From: Quillaja saponaria
Lineage: Eukaryota; Streptophyta; Magnoliopsida; Fabales; Quillajaceae
Direction: 5' to 3'
DNA: 64,000 nt
Assembly (NCBI GenBank): GCA_029379385.1
Contig: CM055605.1
Coordinates: 19,496,950-19,560,949 of the forward strand
Shown here: piece after piece, positions 25,210-35,692 of the stretch
Layout: the number at the start of each line of letters is the position of its first letter
How positions within the stretch are numbered: the stretch's first letter is position 1
Program-made: the position numbers and the translations under genes
The notes under the pieces: model-generated
Databases searched by the model: none
What the model saw: the letters and a program-made list of their open reading frames with translations, nothing else
Told to the model about the DNA's origin: nothing

Positions 25210-25640
25210 ATTTCCCCCGCTTGATGTTAATGGGTCTCAAGTAAAATTCGTCCAAGACACAACTAAGTCTATTAAGAAACTATGTAGCACTTCTGGAATT
25301 TTTCCTACGAACTCTCTTTTAGAACAAAGAAAAACATAGGTACAGAAAAGAACGTACATTATCATCATAGAGTTTTGATATTTATAAGACTTTTTTATTT
25401 TAAACAAAAAAATTTTAAGATAAAACTGATTACACCTTTTTCAATTAAATTATGATAAAAGTAATTTAAAAAAAATTATCAATTTCTTAATAAGTAATAA
25501 TTATTTAATTAATTAATAAAACCAAAAAAATTAAAAATCCAATTTAATCCGAGAGCGGAAAGTGTACAAAATGCTCCATAACCATATATAACGCCTTCAC
25601 TTACAATCCCTTTGTGTAAGTGAAAAGGGTCCTAGAGAAG
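25210..25640 (-). repeat. Copia LTR, third copy (probably solo or truncated)
   Basis: Matches the LTRs at 4108-4979 and 9125-9960. It starts with GATGTTAATGGGTCTCAAG, carries CCTACGAACTCTCTTTTAGA, and ends with a TATATA box region near 25580-25590 (minus-strand promoter). No copia coding sequence adjoins it. The hAT element at 25641 interrupts or borders its right end. Confidence 0.65.
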
Positions 25641-26867
25641 TAGAGATGGCAATGCGCTGGGTCTACCCCGACCCAGACCTGACCCGTTATTTATTTGTAC
25701 CCAATATAGACCCGAAAATGAGAACCATCTTAGACCCATTATTTACTGGGTATACCTAGACCCAGACCCAATGGGTCTGCCCATATACCCAAATTTTGTT
25801 TTAAAAAAAAAAAAAATTAATAGAACATAGTTTTTCAAAGAATTGGTTTACTTAAGCCACATTAAATTTTTGGTCAATTGATATAATTTAATACTCTATG
25901 TTTAATTAAAATGACAAAAGAGAACAAAATTTCATTTCTAGCTACTCCGCATTTCAAATTAAGAATGCAAGCTAAAACACACAAAAAATAAAATGAAATA
26001 TAATACTCGTATCAAAGAAGCTAATATTTTTTGTTCAAAATTTCAATTTCCTTCTTTGTCCAAATATCCTCAAGAACCAAACAGTTTAAATATTTTCTTG
26101 CTAATAAATATAAATGTTGACCCAATTTATTACTAATTTTATCTAATGTTATTTAGTGACATGTAATTAAAATCTTGCTCACCCATAAAAAAAATAAAAA
26201 TAAAATAGATATGAAATCAATTGAATAAAAATTTCAATGAAAGAAATAGAAAAATTGGGTAATAAATAAATTATATTGTCGGGTCAATAGACATTTTAAA
26301 ATTTTAACTCATGTGACATGTTTGTGCATATAAAAATCGTTAAGCTTAACCATAAATTTTAACATTTTGGATAAATTAAAAATCATGTATAATAATACTG
26401 ATGCAATATCTTGATTCAAATATTCGATAAAAAAATAACGACATTAAAAATTGAGCGGTAGTTGAATGGATGAGAAATTGATCATAGACCTATGATTTGT
26501 AAATTCTCATCAAATCATGAAATTTCAATAGTAATATTTCTCATTACATTTTCAAAATTTTTAAATTTAAAAATCAAATTCTCATATCAAAACTATTAAT
26601 ACTAAATTATTTTTCTATATGATAAAATTTTGATACTCAAAATTAAAGTATAGTGATCATAACAATATAAAATTTGATATTATTAAAAAATTATCTTAGA
26701 TCCAGTGAGTCCTGGGTTTTGCCCAGACCCAACGGTAAAATATAAAAATACCCAGACCCAACGGTAAAATATAAAAATACCCAGACCCATTAAGAGATCC
26801 ATTAGAAGACCGATTAGGGTAGGGTAGGGCCGAGCTCGACTTGGACCCGGCCCATTTGCCATCTCTA
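25641..26867. mobile_element. Non-autonomous hAT-like element, 1.2 kb
   Basis: Ends are inverted repeats: TAGAGATGGCAATG on the left and, read inward, TAGAGATGGCAAATG on the right. An 8-bp target duplication TAGAGAAG is perfect at 25633-25640 and 26868-26875. Subterminal regions are full of GGGTCTGGG/CCCAGACCC words, with a 30-bp direct repeat at 26724-26785. There is no transposase frame, so it must have moved with help from another element. Confidence 0.88.
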
Positions 26868-26951
26868 TAGAGAAGCCAATTCCACCAGCAAAATTGTAAT
26901 TCCATCAAATAAAAAAAAAATTAAAGAAAACATTTAAAACAAATAAACATA

Positions 26952-27582
26952 GTGGTTAGTTTGGTATGCAAGAATAACCATTCTATTCCATGCTTGATCC
27001 ATGAAATGCATATTATTTCGTTTTGTACACTTTTTATCTCAGAATACTAATTTCATTTTAGCCATTTTATTTCATTAGGAATCCTAAACCCACCTAAGAG
27101 GGTAGAATAGCTCATTCCTACTTCTATGGAATGGGTTTAGTTCAATTAAATGACCCAAAAAAAAAAAAAAAACCATTTTATCACATAAAATAAATAATTA
27201 AATAAAAAGTTGAATATTACTAAAATAATATTATAAATAAATAAAGTAGTTAAGTAATTTTAAACTAAAATATTAATATTAATAAATAATAAATAAATAA
27301 TATAAATTTTTTTAAATATTAAGAAATATATATATTTCATAAATTATGTTACATTTTTATTACTTTATTTATTAAAGGATATTTTTTCCATTTTAGCATA
27401 ATTTTTATATGAATTTATGTCTAAAACTACATAGAAAATAAATAAATGGAATTGAGTGATTATTCCTTATTAACGCTACCAAACAAAAGAATGGAATGAT
27501 TATTCCATTCCAATTGAATTCTATTCCCATTCCCTTCCTATTCTAATTTTGCAAAAATCATTATAGTATACCAAACTGGCCC
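26952..27582. mobile_element. MITE-like element
   Basis: The left end GTGGTTAGTTTGGTAT and the right end read inward, GGGCCAGTTTGGTAT, are imperfect inverted repeats around a 631-bp AT-rich, non-coding core. Subterminal ATTCCATTCC/GGAATGG words recur near both ends. A TAA-type 3-bp target duplication is possible but not clean. It is a Tourist or hAT-type MITE; the superfamily is unsure. Confidence 0.55.
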
Positions 27583-27689
27583 TAAGCAAATTAGATGTTC
27601 CATATCAAATTTAGTAGTTCCCAACAGAATTTGAAAAAATGGACTTCAAATATTAGTTTTCAGCACGTCCAAAAATATAGGAATTGATT

Positions 27690-29081
27690 AAAATAAAAAC
27701 AAACTGCAGAAACCATACTTCACAGTACCTGATCAAAATAAAAAGAAACTGCAGATAGCAAATTAGGTATTGGTTCTTGTTTCTGCATCACAAACATTAA
27801 ACAGATTCAGCTCATCAAAATTCAAAAGATTGTCCATCATAATGTAGATGTCATTTACTTCCCTGCCATTGTGAATTCAATGCAGTATAATCTTCTTCCC
27901 TTTGATCAGCTCAAAATCACAAACATCCCCAACCTTCACATTGTTATCATTCTTAAAAGCAGCCCATCCACTGCATGCCTATTTAGAGTCAGCAGGAACA
28001 TACAGCATAAATGAAAGAAAAAAAAGCTGTGGTACGCATGTAATATAGTTCAATGTGTAAGTAAGAACTGAAATTCAAGAGCACAATTTACTTAATTTGT
28101 TACCACAGAATATCCCTTTATATTAGAAGGACTCAACATTGCCCTGAAAGAAGGATTTTTAGGAATGCACTTTCTAGTAGACTCAACTTTCATCTTCCTT
28201 GGTTAGGAAGAAGAGTAAGACCTTGTAACTTTTTTATTTATCTTTGCCAACTTATGAGGCTTAGAGATAAGTACATTTGATGTTTCAGAATTATCTAATT
28301 CTATTATTTTTGTCTGATATTCTCGTTTAACCCTTTCGATCCCCGTTTCAGAGCCACGTTCAAGACACATTTTCTTAAGAGTTTGATTGTCTGAAATTGA
28401 CACTTTAACTTCTAGCACAACCTCCTTCTGGTTGATCAGCTCAAAAACACAGACATCTCCATTCTTTGTATTGTTGTGACGGGAAAAATCATACCATCCA
28501 CTGCCTATTCCCTTACCCGAACCAGAAACATACAAACTAGCTAGCCATTGTTTACCATCAATCTAAAGTTTGATCATTTGCTCTTTACAAGTATTTAGAT
28601 ACTTAAAAGCAAAAGCAGCATGCATGTACTGCACAACTAGAAAAAAAAAAATTTGTTGTAATAAGCATCTTTCATGGTATATAAGTAAGACTTTAACTGT
28701 ATTCATTAAAAAAAAAAAAAAAACAGTAAGAGATCAAAAGGTATGCAATAGCTTACCACATAATGTTTACAAGTCTGACTAAATTCCACCTCAAAAGAAG
28801 GATTTGCACGCTTGGACATTAAATCTTCATTCAAGTTGCTCCGGTTTGATGTATCATGACTATCTTCAATATCTGATATGTTGATTCTCCTCCTCATTCT
28901 CTTCTTTATGGGTACTTTGATCATTGTATGGAATATGGATGGAAGTGAATCTGAGTACAAGTCTGATGATCAATCATATTAGTTTGGAACTGTGAGTTCC
29001 CTTCATACACGAACATTACCATATACTTCTCACCAACAGAATAGTAATTGACAAACTCATGCTAGCCATCGCGAAACCTAG
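27690..29081 (-). pseudogene. Duplicate of the four-B3 gene, 3' part, broken by a retrotransposon
   Basis: This copies 11345-13550. The last exon (about 27870-28002) has lost over 100 bp and its splice acceptor (AG to TG). The exon at 28104-28628 keeps GT-AG borders and length in threes but has stops in place of a Gln codon (near 28563) and in the Ser-rich tail (near 28203). Its first half resembles exon 3 of the intact gene and its second half exon 4. Exon 2 starts at 28757 and is frameshifted near 28930. At 29081 the homology jumps to 38881 because a gypsy element sits in between. Only three B3 units remain. Not functional. Confidence 0.9.
29077..29081. repeat. Target site duplication (left) of gypsy element
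   Basis: CCTAG here pairs with TCTAG at 38876-38880, a 5-bp duplication with one difference. The intact B3 gene reads ACCAAG at the same place. Confidence 0.75.
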
Positions 29082-29377
29082 TATTAATATAGTATAATGA
29101 CATCTAATAAGAGCGTGCCACGTGGTGGTAAGGGTAAGAAAACACAAAAGGTGAAAGTCTTTTTCAAGTTATCTCTAATCTACTTACCATTTACTTAGCT
29201 CTTCCTCTTCTAACTTGCGCATCGGAGGATCTTGGGAGTTCACCCCGGACTCGACTCCCATCCTCTATTTTGCAGGACACGAGATCGCAAGGAAGACAGG
29301 TCACCAAAAGGTCATCTACAGGTTACTTTAAGACCGTTCATTCATGTAACCCGTGCATATCAACTTAGACATTAACA
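29082..29377 (+). repeat. 5' LTR of Tat-type gypsy element
   Basis: A 296-bp LTR ending ATTAACA just before the primer site. It matches the 385-bp 3' LTR at 38491-38875, but about 100 bp present in the 3' LTR (38535-38630) are missing and about 20 bp are extra near its end. Its first bases are TA instead of TG, a likely G-to-A change. Confidence 0.88.
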
Positions 29378-29378
29378 T

Positions 29379-29396
29379 TGGCGCTGTCTGTGGGAA
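29379..29396 (+). other. Primer binding site of gypsy element
   Basis: TGGCGCTGTCTGTGGGAA follows the 5' LTR after one base. This TGGCGCC-type site is the form common in Tat/Athila gypsy elements and differs from the tRNA-Met site used by the other elements in the window. Confidence 0.8.
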
Positions 29397-29430
29397 GCTA
29401 TTTGATTTAGCTTACCGACTCATAACCAAC

Positions 29431-30270
29431 ATGAAAAACAGAGAAGAAAAGTTTGAGGAGCAACGTAGGTTGCGAATGGGAAAGGGTGTAGAAGGTGAGT
29501 CACTTCCTGTTCCCATTCCAGACCCCGACACTCCGGTCACTCAGAAGCAATACGTTGAGATTATGGTCGCCTTGGGAGAAATCTCGGCTAGGCTAGCTGA
29601 TAGGTCGCTACCTGGGGCCCAACGGAGAATTCAATTCGAAGATTTGGTTGAAAGCTCGAGGAGTGGCCGAATGACAGAAGTTAGGGCGGAACCTAGGGTC
29701 GAATACCCCATCGAACACACAGAAGCTCGTCATCCTTTTACAAAAAGCGTAACCAACTGCCCTATCCCCCGAGGGGTTAAAATCCCGACTTTGGAACAAT
29801 ATCATGGAACTTCAGATCCTGATGATTTCGTGATCGGGTTTGAATCTCACATGCTATTACATGGTGTTCCCGATCAAGTGATGTGCAGGGTGACGAGGAG
29901 CCCCTTAAGGAGTTCGTGAGACGTTTTAATTGTGCTGCTTTGGAAGTGGAGGATGTAAATCCCAAGTGGTGATAGTCGCTTTGAGATCCGGCTTGAAGAA
30001 ATCTGAGTTCAGGAACAATTTGAACAGAAGAACGCTAAAGTCTTTGGAAGAGCTCATGAAATGAGTGAAGGAGTATATCAATCAGGAGGAAGTAGATTGG
30101 GATCTGGTAGCACCTTCATACCAGCCTCCCAAAAGACAACGCTCGCCTGAACTTCGTGATGCTCTGACAGGTCGCCAAAGGAAGGAGGGATAAGAGAGAG
30201 CAAACACCTTCTCGCCGAAAATATGACAATTACAGGTAGCTGAATAATACCAGAACAACGGTTCTTTTGG
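29431..30270 (+). pseudogene. Gypsy Gag, internally deleted
   Basis: Begins at the ATG 54 bases after the 5' LTR (MKNREEKFEEQRRLR) and is open to 29919. The conserved block PTLEQYHGTSDPDDFVIGFE at about 29790-29850 identifies a plant gypsy Gag. Sequence after 29889 jumps directly to the later Gag motif EPLKEFVRRFN in another frame, so the middle of Gag is deleted. Stops and frameshifts follow to about 30270. A similar N-terminus occurs on the minus strand at 55791-55982. Confidence 0.85.
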
Positions 30271-31148
30271 CTGTCCAATCAAGAGGCGTTCTTAAATTTC
30301 CTCCAACCCCAAAACCAGGAAACAGAAATGGTGACCACTCTAAGTTTTGCTTGTTTCATAGAAGTCCGGGACATGATACCGAGGATTGTTTCATGCTGAA
30401 AGATAAGATAGAGAATTTGATCAAGAGAGGTTGTTTGACCGAATTCGTTCAGCAAGAAGGCGCTAGAAGGGCACGTTATGATGTCGGGTCTCATGTTGAG
30501 CACTCTTCTTGCAATTTTGAGCAACCTGGAAATAAGAGAAAAAATGTAGATGAAAGCAGAAGACCTCTAAGGTCTCCCGAGGATGGGGGGAATGTAGTGG
30601 GAGTCATACACACAATTGCTGGTGAATTTTCGCCCGCGGGTAGGACATCGTTGGAAAGGAAGCGGTATGTAAATAAGCCACTGTCGGTAGAGTTGCGGCC
30701 TAAGAAGTCTAAAGAAGAGCATCCTTCGGAAGTCATAACTTTTTTTGATGAGGATCTGCGGGGGATTGAGAGTTCTCACAAAAATGCTCTAATTGTTTTG
30801 ACGAAGATAGCCAATTATCAGGTGCAGAGAGTCCTGATTGACAAACGGAGCTCGACCGACATTATGTACTCTAAATGCTTTAATCAAATGGGGATCTCAA
30901 GGCAAACACTGAAGCCATTTAAAGGATCGCTGGTAGGATTCAACGGTGAAGCAGTGGAGGTGGAAGGTTCGGTCGAGCTACCAGTTACTTTGAAGGATGG
31001 GAACCTTAAGAAAACGGTGATGCTGCAATTCTGCTTGGTAAAATTACCCTCGGCCTACAATGTCATACTAGGTCGACCGTTTTTAAACGCCGTAAGGGCT
31101 ATACCTTCATCCTGGCATGTTTGTTTAAAATTCCTGACCTCCGGATGA
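30267..31148 (+). pseudogene. Gypsy Gag zinc knuckle and aspartic protease
   Basis: An open frame of about 290 codons. It has the Tat-type zinc motif CLFHRSPGHDTEDC (about 30346-30390) followed by LKDKIENLIKRGCLTEF. Farther on lies a retropepsin-like domain (about 30790-31100) with NYQVQRVLIDKRSSTDIMY and ending VILGRPFL. The catalytic Asp-(Ser/Thr/Gly)-Gly triad is changed to Asp-Lys-Arg at about 30838-30847, which should abolish protease activity. Confidence 0.85.
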
Positions 31149-31353
31149 GTTGGTACCCTGTGCAGAAATCAAAGGATAGCACGTCAATGTTATTTTACCA
31201 GTCTGCGTACAAAGTCCACTAAGGTCTTGCACACGGACGACATCAGAGACACCAGGCCGGACAAACGGATGGACATACGGAGAAGACCGGATTCAGTGGA
31301 CAGGTTGGAGCTGGTGAACCTATTTGAAGGAAACCTAGAAAAAACCGTTTCTT

Positions 31354-32980
31354 GTGGGTACAAAATTGGAGCAGGGGGTGAGAGAAGCTTTGATAGCGGT
31401 CTTAAGGAAAAACTCATCGGCCTTTGCTTGGTCTGCAAAGGACATGCTGGGGATTAACCCTTCTATCATGCATCACAAATTGAGTGTCAAGGCAGACTCT
31501 AGGCCAATCAGGCAAAAGAAAAGAAATTTTACTATAGATAAGCAAGAAGCCATTCAAGATAAAGTATCCAAGTTATTGGAGGCAGGTTTCATCAGGGAAG
31601 TATATTACCCCGATTGGTTAGCGAATGTGGTCATGGTACGAAAGCAGAGCGGGTAGTGAAGAATGTGTGTGGACTTCACCTACTTGAATGAAGCATGCCC
31701 AAAGGACAGTTTTCCCCTGCCCTGAATTGACAGGTTGGTTGACAGTTCATCGGGAAACGAGCTATTGAGCTTCATGGACGGCTATGCTGGTTATAATCAG
31801 ATCAAATTGGCCGAAGAGGATGAGGAGAAACCTCCTTCATTATAGAAACGGGAACCTATTGCTTCAAGATTATGCCGTTCGGTTTGAAGAACATCGGTGC
31901 GACCTACCAACGTTTGGTTAATAAAATATTTAAGGCACAAATGGGTCATAACGTGAAAGTATACGTGGACGACATGCTGATCAAAAGCCCAACCTCAGAG
32001 TTGCATGTCAAAGATTTACAGGAGACTTTCTCTACAATAAATCTTCATCAGCTGAAGCTCAACCCGACGAAGTGTACGTTCGGGGTCTCGGCAGGCAAAT
32101 TCCTAGGTTTCATGATAATTGCAAGGGGAATTGAGCCCAATCCCTCGAAGATTGCGGCCGTTCTAGGCATGCAAAGCCCAGGGTCGACCATGGAGGTGCG
32201 GAGACTGAAGGGTCGAATCACAGCCCTGGCACGATTCATGTCCAAATCCACGGATAGATGCTTCCCATTTTTCCAAACTTTGAAGAAAGCATTCTCATGG
32301 ACTGACGAGTGTGAGGTGGCTTTTCAACAGTTGAAGGAGTATTTGGCCACGGTTCCCGTGTTAGGCAAACTGGTAGAAGGCGAGGTACTGATCCTTTATC
32401 TAGGTGTATCTTCTGTGGCCGTTAGTTCGGTGTTGCTTAGGGAGAAAGGTTGCCAACAGCAGCCTGTATATTATACTAGCCGAGTACTTCAAGGGGCGGA
32501 GATTAGGTATCCGCACATCGAGAAAATAGCTTTGGCTTTGGTAACCTCAGCTCGGAAACTAAGGCCATATTTCCAGGCCCACACTGTGGAGGTCAGAACT
32601 GACCAGCCCCTGAAGAAGACTTTGCACAAGCCCAATACCTCGGGAAGAATGGTTCAATGGTCAGTCGAACTGGGCGAGTTTGATATACGGTACAACCCCA
32701 GAACGGCCATTAAAGCTCAGGTATTGGTGGACTTTATCGTGGAGTGTACATTTTCAAGTGAAAATTCGGGCGACCTAAACACTGAAAGCGCTGAGTACGA
32801 AGGTTGGTTATTGTACATGGATGGGTCATCCGACAAGCTTGGCAACGGAGCAGGGGCGACCCTGAAGTTCCCCAACGGCCAAGTAACGGAGTGCGCCATA
32901 AAGTTTGACTTCCCCGCCTCCAACAATGCAGCTGAGTATGAAGCTCTGATACTGGGTCTCTGATGGGCCAGAGCAACTGG
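31354..32980 (+). pseudogene. Gypsy reverse transcriptase and two RNase H domains, broken
   Basis: RT starts at about 31354; finger motifs GFIREVYYPDWLANVVMV sit at about 31590-31645. Adjacent stops (TAG TGA) follow at 31654-31659, another near 31726, and a frameshift near 31835. The frame is then open from 31872 to 32963. It holds MPFGLKNIGATYQ, the catalytic YVDD (about 31963-31974), the LNPTKCTFGV block, the classical gypsy RNase H (RTDQPLKKTLHKP) and a second, plant-type RNase H beginning WLLYMDGSSDKLGNGAGA (about 32807-32860) with NNAAEYEAL. A stop at 32961-32963 ends the second domain early. The tandem RNase H domains support Tat-lineage placement. Confidence 0.9.
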
Positions 32981-32999
32981 AGCCGATGAATTGAGGGTT

Positions 33000-34467
33000 T
33001 TTTTGCGATTCTCAGTTAGTGGTGAAATAGATAACAGGCCAGTATATAGCACGGGAGATCGCCATGATCCAATACCTGGAAAAGGTGAAACAACTGATTA
33101 GTCGTTTCACGAAAGTAGTAGTACAGCACATACCAAGGAATATGAATGGGTGAGCGGATGAGCTCTCCAAGCTCCACGGATGTGATAAGGTGAAGGCTCG
33201 AATCCATACTTTGAAAAGATCGAGTTATGAGGAGTCTGAGACTTTGGCTATGGGTACGTCGGGTCCATCATGGATGACTCATCTAGTGGATTATATACAA
33301 TCGGGCGGGCTTCCTTCTGATACAGTTGAAGAAAAAGTTGTTAAAAGAAGAGCTGCAAGACATTGCGTGATACATGACCATTTGTACAGGAGGTCTTATA
33401 CTCGCCTGTATCTAAAATGCCTGTCTGAGGAAGAGTCAGAATATGTTCTAAACGAAGTGCACAGGGGTGTTTGTGGAGCACATATAGGTTATAGAGCTTC
33501 GGCTCAGAAAGTTTTGAGAACGGGGTATTTTTGGCCTACCCTTCAAGGAGATGCCAAGTTGTGGGTGAAGAAGTGTGACAATTGTCAGAGGTCGGCCAGG
33601 GTGCCAAGGTTACAGCCGAACAGACTAACATCTATCATCAGCCCTTAGCCCTTCGTTATATGGGGTTTAGATATTCTAGGACCTTTTCCTGGGGGAAGAA
33701 CAGGAAAGGTGAAAAAGTTAATTCTGGTAACTTGTGATTACTTTACCAAATGGGCTGAAGCAGAGCCGACGACCTCGATCAATGCCAAAGTCGTGGAGAA
33801 GTTCTTGTGGAAACACATAATCTATCATTTTGGAATACCAAAAGCCATAGTTACCGACCATGGAAGGCAGTTTGACTGCTGACCTACTAAATCCTAGTTC
33901 TCAGAGCTAGGAATTGACCTACGTTTTTCGTCGGTAGCCTACCCTCAGGCCAACGGCCAGGCAGAAGCTGTTAACAAGGTACTCCTGGAAGGACTAAAGA
34001 AAATGGTAGATCAGAATAAATTAGACTGGGAAGAACACTTATAGCAGGTCTTATGGTCATACCGCATTACGGAATGGAGGCGGTCATACTAGTGGAAATA
34101 GGAGTTTCATCCCCTAGGGTTGAGACCTATTATGAGGAGAGCAATGAGGCCGAAATAAGATTGAACCTTGATTTGCTTGATGAGGTTAGGGAGAAAGCTC
34201 GCTTTCACCAGATCATCCATCAACAGACCACAGCCCGACACTTTAACGATAAGGTAAAACTATGACCTCTACAAGTTGGTGATTTTGTTCTAAAACTGAA
34301 TCAATTCAAGAGTGGAAGCTCGGAAGGAAAACTCAAGGAATCATGGGAAGGTCTGTACCAAATTTCTAACATTGTGGGTCCGGGAGCTTTCAAAATCAAA
34401 ACAGAATCGGGAAAAGTTCTCCCGAGCAGCTTCAATGCGAGACATTTGAAAAAATATTATCATTAAT
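33000..34467 (+). pseudogene. Gypsy RNase H end and integrase, broken
   Basis: Continues after the stop at 32961. The HHCC zinc-binding part of integrase lies at about 33460-33600 (VHRGVCGAHIGYRA, then CDNCQRSA). The catalytic core shows the first Asp in LDILGPFPGG (about 33668), the second in IVTDHGRQFD (about 33850) and the Glu in YPQANGQAEAVNK (about 33945). The GKLKESWEGLYQI block near the C-terminus (34330-34360) and the final HLKKYYH at 34446-34466 complete the protein. Stops at about 33646, 33880, 33895, 34042 and 34263 show it is inactive. Confidence 0.88.
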
Positions 34468-34610
34468 GTAGATCTCCTTGTTCTTCAAATATATTTCCCG
34501 TTCTAGTTCTGCTTGTAAAAATTAGTGAAGATTGCTTTGTTTTGTTCATTTCAATGTTACAAATGTAAATCTTATCTCAGGAGACAAGGACTTAACCCTA
34601 GTACCCAATA

Positions 34611-35476
34611 TCTCCAAACCCGAGGGCGGTTAAGGTTCATCTGGTCGATTCAACGACCCTGACAGGGAACTTGACCCCCCGGTGCTCGCGGTTTAGGCAC
34701 GCGAGGCTGCCAAGTTTCCATCATGCGGTCCGAGCCTCGACCAAGTTCACACAAGATCTCCAAACCCAAGGGCGGTTGAGGTTCACCTGGTCGATTCAAC
34801 GACCCTGACAGGGAACTTGACCCCCCGGTGCTCGCGGTTTAGGTACGCGAGGCCGCCAGATTTCCATCTTGCGGTCCGAGCCTCCGCCGAGTTCACAGAA
34901 GATCTCTAAACCCGGGGACAGTTGAGGTTCACCTAGTCGATTCAACAACCCTGACAGGGAACTCAACCCCTCGATGCACGGTTTAGGCACCCGAGGTCGC
35001 CCGGTTTCCATCCTGCGGTCCGAGCCTCTGCCGAGTTAACACAAAATCTCCAAACCCGGGGACGATTGAGGTTCACCTGGTTGATTCAATGACCCTGATA
35101 AGGAACTCCACCCTCGGTGCTCGTAGTTCACACACACGAGGGTGCCAGGTTTCCATCTTGAGGTTCGGGCCTCCGCCGAGTTAACACAAGATCTCCAAAC
35201 CCGGGGGCGGTTGAGGTTCACCTGGTCGATTCAACGACCCTAACAGGGAACTCGACCCCCGGGTGCTCGCGGTTCAAGCATGCGAGGGTGCTAGGTTTCC
35301 ATCTTGCGGTCTAGGCCTCTGCCGAGTTAACACAAGATCCCCAAACCCGAGAGCGGTTAAGGTTCACCTGGTCAATTCAACGACCCTAACAGGGAACTCG
35401 ACCCCCCGGTGCTCGCAGTTCAGGCACATGAGGCCACCAGGTTTCCATTTTGCTGTCCAAGCCTCCGCCAAGTTTA
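34611..35476 (+). repeat. Six-copy tandem repeat, unit about 146 bp, inside gypsy element
   Basis: Units start at 34611, 34757, 34903, 35047, 35192 and 35338, each with TCTCCAAACCC or a close variant. Each unit contains GGTTCACCTGGTCGATTCAA, GGTGCTCGCGGTT and AGGTTTCCAT words. Copies differ by scattered substitutions and 1-2 bp indels. They lie between the pol stop and the antisense gene, where Tat elements often carry tandem arrays. Confidence 0.93.
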
Positions 35477-35692
35477 CACGGAAGAGATGCAAGGAGTTGC
35501 CAGTGAGATCCCACTAAGGTATATCGCCAGTTTGTTTTAAAGTTCATTATGCAGACTTGCAATTTACAGTTGGCTAAATCATAATCATAATCATAAAAAT
35601 GGGTCAAATTCTCAATAAAAAAATCATCTTAATTCTCTATGCATTACAAAAATTCAAATTACAAAATTAAGATAGGCCAAGTGTCCCTAGAA

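Noticed and set aside
34611..35476. CRISPR-like or centromeric array
   Set aside because: Units are contiguous with no spacers, and the array is part of a gypsy element in a plant genome.
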